Source of the DNA: Platerodrilus igneus
Lineage: Eukaryota; Arthropoda; Insecta; Coleoptera; Lycidae
DNA length: 64,000 nt
Reading direction: 5' to 3'
Assembly (NCBI GenBank): GCA_036346225.1
Contig: JARFIW010001177.1
Location: 1,458,501 to 1,522,500 of the forward strand
Below are positions 56,370-64,000 of this stretch, piece by piece; position 1 is the stretch's first letter, and every line of letters starts with the position of its first letter. The position numbers and the translations under genes were made by a program. The notes beneath the pieces were generated by a model. It was not told where the DNA came from and did not search any database. It was given only the letters and a program-made list of their open reading frames with translations.

Positions 56370-59030
56370 TATGATAACGCCGATGTTATAAACGTCCAGT
56401 TTCCTGCTTTCCGGCACCACTCTGTATTTTCTTAATATTCTAATTTCAATTATGCCACGGCTAGCTCAGTTCAATTCACACAGAGTGTAGAACGTTACGA
56501 TGATCAAATAATTTACCCCTTTTCCCTTTAATCTTACCAGTTTAGAATGATAAAACGAAGTCGATCAATATTTGTATTTTTACCCTTTACCTTATATAGG
56601 TAATTGGTATTACCGGTGCTATGCTCTAGACTTTACTCTAAGCGGTAGAAAGCATGGTTCAGGGGGGGGGGAATAAATGTTAAAAATTGAAACTAAATAT
56701 TGAACGCCACTACATTCAGAAGAAAAGGGGAATGTCGAACCCATAAGTTGGCTACAACGCTGAGATACCTGAAATAAATTACAGGAATAAAAATAAAACA
56801 CATGAGGCAGCAGTTTGCTCCTCCAATATATTTCAAAATAACACGATATTGTAAGTATATTTATATATTGTAATATTAACCTTTATGAAAGTATCTTTAT
56901 ATACTTAAAAATTTTATACCTTCTTTTTTTAAATAAAAGTGTTCTAGGTTTCTTAGAAAAGTATAATCTAGCATAATATCCTTTAACAAATTATATATAA
57001 TCACAAAAAAATTGAACGTATTTATAATTCAGGTACAAAAAAAATTTGTGCAAAAGTAACTTAGCTTTCTTTAACTATCTCTTTATAAATTGAAAATATA
57101 ACTCTCTTGATTTTAAATTTTACGTTAATAGTGGAATCTAACGTTTGATTTTAATAAAAATGCAACAATATTTATAACATGTAGAAATCGGATCCGTTAA
57201 CTACTGACAATTGGAATGAATAGATTTAAAAACTCATTAATATAGTAAATAAATAAACAACGTTTCCTACTCAGATGATAGAAGAGGTAAAATTGTACTT
57301 AGACAAAAAAATTTAAATCAGTAGCATAACTTATACAAGTTACATATCTAAGTAAGTTGAAGTATATAATTTCGATATGCAAAAATAACACATTTCTATG
57401 AACTCATAAGAGTATTAAAATGTCCCTCTTTAATCATAATAAGAAGTAAACAATATAAAACTTTACTCGATAGCTGTTATATCAAATTATGTTTAGTTTA
57501 ACAAGAACTATTTTTAGGTTTAAATGCATTGATCAATATTGTCTAATTATTCAATCAATGTGAAATACACCCAGTTCCTTAGTTTTAAGTTCACTTTAAC
57601 TTTATGAAATATTCATAGTCAAATTAGGTTTTATTATACCATTGTTATGATATGAACAAAAGTAGTTGACAAGTGGCATCTGTCGAATAAAAATATAACT
57701 AGTACACACTTTGAGTATCCAGTTTGACACCTTTAATACCAACCAGATATAAGTATTGATGTCGTGTTGTTTACGTAGCAAATTATCGTTGCTTGAACTT
57801 TGAGCAAGCCTCTTCGCAGATAGTTAAAACATTTATTTAATTTAACTAAGTAGGAATCTTGCGATCTTGTACCAAGCAATTGTAGTACTTTGAAATTCTG
57901 TACATCCTAGATAGACGTAAATATATATAACACGGCGATCCTTCAAAAAACCGAAGCTGACAATCTTGAGGGTACACCTTAAGCAAATTATGATATTAGA
58001 TGATGAACTAACGTACCGAAAAATTTCTTTGCATTGTTACTACAAATAAAAATCATCACGTCGACCATTCTCGATGGTATATTCAATTCTTTACACTATC
58101 GCAATTCTTAATTCCGAGGACGCTAAACGAGCCATCTTGATTATATAAGTAGCAACCTTAGACTGCCTTTTCGATTACGAACAAGTTCAAGTTTACTCGA
58201 CGCCTTCATCTTCGTATATTTTCGGCAGATGGCTGTGCATATTACCACGTACTTTATAATGATGTTATTTAGGAATGTATTTATTTATCTACATTATAAA
58301 TGTAATAATATATTTTTATTAAATCACTAAAAAATACAAGTTAAATGTTGCAAACAACAGCTGGCACAATTGTTGTGATACAATTATTTTGTCCCAACGC
58401 ATTAGCCATAGCTAATTAGATATACCAACCGTATAATGGGTACTACAAGGTGTGTTGCATAAATTAGGGTTTACTTATGATTACATAAAAAATCCTTATT
58501 AAGGTTATTTTGACAAACGTAACATTTAAAAATGTTACAGTATAATGAAAAGAAATAATATCTACACTTCACAGTTTTGTAATCTGACAAATAAACTCTT
58601 AAATCAATTAATAATATTTAGATCATTCATCACAAAAATTGTATCTCCCTTTCATTGATTTAAAGTCCACAAAAACGACGCTTTTATTGAAAAATCTATA
58701 ACGTTCAAGACTTTTCCCCCTTTTTACGTAAATTTCTACGTATAAAAATATTTTTGTCGACTCCTTACAAAATAGAAAAGTATAGTCAGTGTTTAAATTA
58801 AAATTTGAAATGATTCCTTATACTAGTTAGCCCAGACCTGTGGTTTTCCTGGTGTGTTCTTTTCCACATTGGTCTGCTGCTATGTGTTTTGAACCAACAC
58901 CCCTTTATTACCTTCAGTTCAGTTGCTTGGTTAAAACAATGCTCTGCTTTGTGTTCCTTCACGTGAGTTTGAACCAAAAATTTTATTCAGCATTGTTAAT
59001 TTTTGTTCCCAAAATTTACCTCTTGTTTTA
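56367..59030. other. Gene-free AT-rich stretch
   Basis: No coding region, RNA gene or transposon end is supported. A G homopolymer lies at about 56660-56670. The 89-codon frame at 58840-59109 has no recognisable domain and runs into a minisatellite. Confidence 0.55.
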
Positions 59031-59039
59031 CTTAGATTT

Positions 59040-59160
59040 TCCTGGTTGCGACTTAGATTGCTGGATGCTACTCAGAATTCCCGGGCGCTACTCAGATTTC
59101 CCAACTTAGATTTTTCAACTTAGATTGCTGGATGCTACTCAGATATCCCGGGTGCATTTT
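59040..59160. repeat. ~60-bp imperfect tandem repeat
   Basis: TTAGATTGCTGGATGCTACT and CAGATATCCCGGGTGC-like blocks recur about twice with shorter partial units. Confidence 0.75.
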
Positions 59161-59869
59161 AAATTTCACTTTGTTATTAAAAACGCTTTACTATATTCTT
59201 TCTTTATCGCATGCTTAATTGCGTGATGACTTACTAGGTTTTATCTTATTCCATGCGTATCTGTTTGTTTATAAATTTATGAACGCTTCGTGAAGTAGTT
59301 TAATTGTATGTATAATTATATCTCTGCTGCATATGTGTTCCATTATTAAAAGACATGCTTACTGGCATTGCATAAAGTTAATTGCGGTCCTTATACAAGG
59401 TGTTGAATGTTTGCTCGTTGCATAATATGCAAATTATTTATTTTCATGCTAAGTAAATGCAGTTTTCTAATTCCTATTGCTATTTACATTTACTACGTGA
59501 CCCTTACGACTCAATACACCCTTAAATAACCCCCTTATCGTAGCAATATATATAGCTATGATAATAAAGTTATTTAAGTCATTTAAGGTCACAAGGAAGT
59601 AATATTTAATGTAAATATCATAAAAACCACAAAACCAAACATTTAAATCATAAAATGTACATAATTCATTCTTTATGCAAAAAGCACATACAAATCATCC
59701 TGTGTAAAATCAATAACAAGCTACAATTAATTAAAGAAACCCCATTTCGTAATAAATTCACCACTTTCATTAAAATAGGTAATTGCGCAAGCAAAACAAT
59801 CATCTTTGGAGCATTAGAACATTCGTAAGATTAAAAACCAAATTACAAATTTAACAGATTTGCAGAAAA

Positions 59870-60570
59870 ATAACCCTGAAATACAATCTCTTTCAATCTA
59901 AACACATTTAGGTAAACAAATCAGTAAACGCATGAAATTGATACCAGTTTTGTATAGGCAAACATCTAAAAACGGGCATATTTCATAAAGTATAGGTGTT
60001 TGAAGCGATGGTGAACGTCCATTTTGAAACGTACATAAGGTGCCATAATAAAACAAGCATATCTAAACAAAGTATGAAAATTAAAATTCCTATATACATG
60101 CAGTTTGAAAGGTACATGTAATAGCATTTATTAATCAACTTCCATAACAGAAAGTTTCGAGCTACGTGCAAATTTGAGCATATGTAAGTGTAATATTTAA
60201 TAAGTTCTTTTACAAGGTTGCGAGATACGTGACATATAGGACGTACATAGAATGCAATATTCAATAAAACCCAACAGGCTGCAGATAAACATAATTGAAA
60301 CGCCTGTTCCCAGAACTAACGAACTATAGCGGGCCGTTAGCCAATGAGGACGCGTGCAACATCGGAAAAGAACTTGTGTATAAAACTAAACCGGAACAGA
60401 TAAATAACGTTCATTCCATAATCGACGCGCCAATTGTAATAGTTGAAAGAAAATTAAAACGCAAATAAAATTTAGTGAACGTTAAATTGAAACTAACATA
60501 AATCAATAATTTCAAGTGTAACAGTAAAGTGCGTTGAAATAAATGTGTATAAAAATCTGCCGTTGAAACA
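59870..60570 (+). repeat. Left arm of a large diverged inverted repeat
   Basis: It matches the reverse complement of about 60785-61410. Examples: TGTATAGGCAAACATCTAAA versus TGTATAGGCAAACATTTGAA; GGGCATATTTCATAAAGTAT in both arms; ATAAAACCCAACAGGCTG versus ATAAAACACAACAGGTTG. TATAAAACTAAACCGGAAC at 60379-60397 is a TATA-like box aimed at the centre. It could be a solo LTR. Confidence 0.75.
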
Positions 60571-60784
60571 AACGAAAGGCTAGAATTAACTAATAAATGA
60601 AATCTTTGCAATTTATTTATTTAGGGCTCCGATACTAAATTAAAACACGACATTAATAATAAATTAGAATCACGACGTTAATAGAGTCGATTTATAGTTT
60701 CCCATTTATTGTGCTCGTACTTATAGCCCTCAATAAATTGTAAAGAATTTGTTTGTATTAATTAAATTTAAACTTACGTTTTAT

Positions 60785-61410
60785 ATTAACAGCAGGGTTT
60801 TATACTCACGTATCTCAATCGCGCATTTTTACTGTTTTCCACTTGAAATTTTTAATTAATATAACTTTCACTTATAACTTTCAATTTAACTTCACTAAAT
60901 TTAAATTTATGTAATACTCGGGATGCTCCCTCTTATCGGCTACGTTCGGTTTTATAGACAAATGCGTTACACGTGCTCGTATTGGTTGACCGCTCGCTAT
61001 CTTGTTATTAGCCCACGGCAAAAACGTTGCAATTATGCGCGATCCTCAACCTGTTGTGTTTTATCCGGTATTACATGTTATAGACGCTTGATTTTGCACG
61101 TACTTCAAAGCTTATGGAATTTGGTATTTTTGTACCTTTCAACTGCAGGTAGTCTTAATTTTGGTGTCCATACTTGTTTACAGATGCTGGGCTTTATTAA
61201 ATGTGACAATTCCTACATTTTAAACTGCACGTACGCTTTCGCATCAATTCTTTATACTTTATGAAATATGCCCGCTTTCAAATGTTTGCCTATACAAACT
61301 GGTATAAGTTATATGCGTTTTATTGACTTAAATATTTTACGCAAATGCATCTAGGTTGATAGAAATTTCGATTTACGTTTATTTTACTTCAAATATGCCG
61401 AATTTGAATT
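60785..61410 (-). repeat. Right arm of the diverged inverted repeat
   Basis: On minus it follows the left arm's order, with TCTATAAAACCGAACG (plus about 60944-60957) at the position of the left arm's TATA-like box. The arms are interrupted by small indels. The frame at 60923-61264 has no domain and is probably chance. Confidence 0.75.
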
Positions 61411-62055
61411 TCTGCACAACAAATTATCAAAAGTTCCTTTTAACTTGCACATAGTAAAATAGTACATTAATCATTTTAATAACCTAAATTCCCACATAAG
61501 AAAAATATTGTAAAATAATATCATAAAAGTTCAATCATTAACTGTTTTCGATTCTGTTACGTTTAGTTCAACAGCACATGCCCATAAAGTACAAAAGTCA
61601 TTACACACCAGTTAAACACAAAAATCAAATTACAATAAACATCCGTTACCTAAATTTCTACTGCCTATATATCTGTTCTCATACCATCGACATCTGCGGA
61701 CTTTATCAGTAGCTGCGCCTTCAAGAAAATCCCCCAATCAGGATTGCACCAGCCGTAACTCCAAGCTGCTACTCTATCCTCTCGACTAACAGATACATTC
61801 AAATTCCGCCAATTCTGCTACGGATCCCATTTACGGTAGGTAAACAATCAAATCGTTCTATCATTGACCTCTACTTCATTTAATGTGCATACTATTCACC
61901 CAACAAAATATCACGCAGTCTGTACTTACTTATTAAGTCTGCTGCTCATTTCCTTTCTTTAAAATCTTTGCAAAAGTTAATGTTAAAGAACGCCTCCCAT
62001 AATACATATATTATAGCCGCCTCCCTTCAACATACTCCCTCAATCTCTTATTCCT
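61411..62055. other. Gene-free AT-rich stretch
   Basis: Nothing annotatable. Pyrimidine-rich text increases toward 62050. Confidence 0.55.
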
Positions 62056-62067
62056 TACCTTGTCTAA

Positions 62068-62356
62068 CCCCACGTTTGCTTTTCCAGTGCTCCACCCGAA
62101 GGTACTACATTGGCCAGAAAGCGAGTTTCTTTACCTAGAAGATTTGTAATTTTGCTGAACCCTTGTTGCAAGGTAGGGATCTTTAACGTGCGTGACAACA
62201 CACACTCGGGACCTCTATTTTACCTTTCATCCGAACTAGGGTGTATTTTTGTGAAAAATGCTTGCCTAACATTTTCAAGTGGACCGTGTCGAGATTCGAA
62301 CCCGGGACATTGGGCGTAGTAGTCACACACATATCACTACGCCACGGAGCCGCCCC
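62068..62356 (-). mobile_element. Full-length tRNA-derived SINE with 12-bp target duplication
   Basis: On minus it begins GGGGCGGCTCCGTGGCGTAG (tRNA-like head with box A), contains GGGTTCGAATCTCGACACGG (box B), then the body with TTCGGATGAAAGGTAAAATA and GTCACGCACGTTAAAGATCC, ending AAAAGCAAACGTGGGG without poly-A. TACCTTGTCTAA is present directly outside both ends (62056-62067 and 62357-62368). At 289 bp it sets the family length and shows which parts the 5309-5485 copy lacks. A conserved body shared by unrelated insertions is known from several SINE superfamilies; I do not assign one. Confidence 0.95.
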
Positions 62357-62368
62357 TACCTTGTCTAA

Positions 62369-63040
62369 ACACCACTCTATTTTTATCCCACTGCCTAGTC
62401 TGAACCCCAAGCTTAATGAACTTTGTATTATGTCTTTCCTTCTTTTACTAATTCTGCCAAAACAATTCCTCTTTATTTAGTTAACCACTTGCATATCAAA
62501 CTGACACAATAACCCCACTCAAAATATGTCGGTATTAACATATTGTCTTCCTTTCCCACTTTTACCCATACTTAACCAAATAACCCTTTTTTGTAGTGCT
62601 TGTTGGCCACCTGCACAAGTTACCAAACATTACCCTCTCTCACTAACGTTCAAAACTATGCTTGTCTCCGCCCCATACCTACTTTGTCTGATAGCCTTTC
62701 TTTGTTCCACTGTTAGCAACTTTCATCTCTCCATGATGAAATACCAACTCTAAATAACATTCAAATAAGCTCATCTCCCTCCTATACATATGCATTAAAT
62801 TCTGCTATCTTTATTTAGTTTTCCCCATGTTAAACGAACACTTGATACGTAACATCTCTATCATATTCCTACTTATTCCATAAGTCACTCTCCTTGTTTT
62901 GTTTTGGTTTCTACATTCTAACCGACAACTAAATATTACCCATTTCCAAACAATAAATCCCTCTTAAGTGGACTTCGTTCGCCACCCTTTTTAGAACTCG
63001 ACGTCGTTTGTTTCGCCCTATTAACAAATTATACTCGGAA
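62369..63040. other. Gene-free pyrimidine-rich stretch
   Basis: The plus strand is C/T-rich. The short frames have no recognised motif. It may include the outer part of the neighbouring LTR. Confidence 0.5.
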
Positions 63041-63345
63041 AACTTATTAAAACTATAACCGCCAGTATTATTTGCAATATATTAAGTAAATCAATAACAG
63101 ATACTTGTTTATTCGTTTTTTGAATAAATAAAGTACACTATACAATTGCATTTTAGGTTAAAAAACCATTGCTTAACAAGACAATGGCGGCTCTAGACAA
63201 AACCGTAACCATCTTAATTAAAAATTCTTTTCGCCTCTTTCTTCCCCCACACTATATATATGTTCATGAGTTGACAGACAGATTAGTGACTGAGCATGTG
63301 ACAATGCGACTACAACATAAATTCGATTTAGGGCAATACATAACA
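63041..63345 (-). repeat. Putative 3' LTR of a minus-strand Gypsy element
   Basis: After the integrase stop, the minus strand shows AAGGGTGAAGG (a polypurine tract at 63348-63358), then TGTTATGTATTGCCC as an LTR start at 63345, a TATATATAG box near 63255, and AATAAACAAG as a possible polyadenylation region. The far border is a guess because no second LTR is in the window. Confidence 0.6.
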
Positions 63346-63410
63346 CACCTTCACCCTTAAGAGTGAACAAACATAAAAAGAAAATAAACTTTTTTTTTAA
63401 CACCATTTAA

Positions 63411-64000
63411 TTATAAGTCCAACTTTTCTGGTGGTTTGCGTAGTCTGGTGGGATACCTCCGTTGAGGCATATCCTTATCCATAGGACTCAACCACTGGGG
63501 TGGCGCAGAACACTCAGTGGGTGTCACTGTAGGCGAGGTATTCGACGGAGAGGTGCTAGTAGCAGGAATATGAAAAGGTGAAATAACATTCTCTGGCTCT
63601 GATAATACCGTAGGTGATATAAATTCGTTATTAATGTTACCTTTGATAGGAATGTCCGACAAATTATTTAGTACAGTTGATAAATTAGGTAGAGTAGGCA
63701 AAACTTCGACAACAGTTTCTACGTTTTGAGGTAGGATTGTGGATTATAGCAGATCATTTTCACTTCTGTTACTCAATTGATCAACATGTCTTTTCCACAC
63801 CACCCTACTGTCGCCATCTAAAAGTACTAAATAAGAAAACGGACCTAATGTTTCTATAATTTTTGCTTTCTTCCATTTTTTCTCTGGTCTGTAACTTCTA
63901 GCTAACACTAAGTCATTCACAGAAAATTTCCGTAATATCCGAGATTTATTTGCAACTTTCGACTTGTAAGTGGGCCGTAAAAGATCTAATTTTGATCTAA
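63411..64000 (-). pseudogene. Ty3/Gypsy integrase C-terminus, partial at window edge
   Basis: From the right edge, minus reads LRPTYKSKVANK, VNDLVLARSYRPEKKWKKAK and IIETLGPFSYLVLLDGDSRV, then VWKRHVDQLSNRSEN. These fit the VxARxYRxGxKWxxGxIxxxxGPxSYxVxxxxGxxxxRHxDQL chain that closes many Gypsy integrases. One stop (near 63748) follows, then an open Pro/Ser/Thr-rich tail ending RRYPTRLRKPPEKLDL, a common terminal R-x-RxRKPPxRLxL signature. The catalytic core lies outside the window. The single stop suggests a fairly recent but inactive copy. Confidence 0.85.

Noticed and set aside
58840..59109. 89-codon hydrophobic frame
   Set aside because: No recognisable domain, runs into a short tandem repeat, and hydrophobicity follows from T-rich sequence.
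59983..60264. 93-codon minus frame and the 113-codon frame at 60923-61264
   Set aside because: Both lie in arms of the inverted repeat, do not correspond to each other in frame and show no domain.

Overview
The window is strongly AT-rich eukaryotic DNA, most likely from an arthropod (probably an insect). It carries BEL/Pao and Ty3/Gypsy LTR elements, a Polinton/Maverick relic, a Penelope-like fragment, hAT, piggyBac and Tc1/mariner DNA transposons, a tRNA-derived SINE and a primer-binding site matching arthropod-type tRNA-Lys. I found no intact host protein-coding gene, and every recognisable reading frame belongs to a mobile element. Almost all are broken, so start codons are not meaningful for most of them. 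The species cannot be named from sequence reading alone.

Layout. 1-1057 is part of a long LTR (minus strand) lying against a TA repeat. 1093-5562 and 5659-10922 are two tandem copies of a decayed minus-strand Gypsy fragment: integrase C-terminal part, short tandem repeats, a five-copy array resembling a tRNA-Lys primer-binding site, and a truncated SINE. The primer-binding site and LTR end of that kind of element lie at 11651-11675. A SINE (13.9-14.2 kb) and a degenerate repeat array follow. Into the array a complete but decayed BEL/Pao element (15141-22065, minus) has inserted, with flanking target-site repeats. 23.2-31.9 kb holds a Polinton relic (family-B DNA polymerase on plus, integrase on minus, several unrecognised frames) plus the 3' end of a non-LTR retrotransposon. 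32.07-32.55 kb is a Penelope-like GIY-YIG fragment.

32.6-36.3 kb is mostly gene-free, with a CpG-richer block and a CCACATC-type minisatellite. A dead Tc1/mariner element with terminal inverted repeats follows (36341-37576). A CA/CG alternating tract (39.37-39.6 kb) precedes a broken piggyBac transposase, which is split by a complete hAT element (40581-44356) with matching 8-bp target duplications. 48874-56327 is an LTR retrotransposon with near-identical 2.15-kb LTRs but a pol reduced to protease plus a small piece of reverse transcriptase. It sits inside a TA repeat, and its LTR family is the one seen inverted at 1-1057. 56.4-63 kb is mainly non-coding, with a large diverged inverted repeat (about 59.87-61.41 kb) and a full-length SINE with a 12-bp target duplication. 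The right edge is the integrase tail and putative LTR of another minus-strand Gypsy element.

The elements do not cooperate as an operon would. The window is a nested graveyard whose relative ages can be read: SINE insertion came before the tandem duplication, piggyBac before hAT, the repeat array before BEL/Pao, and the 2.15-kb-LTR element appears to be among the most recent arrivals.
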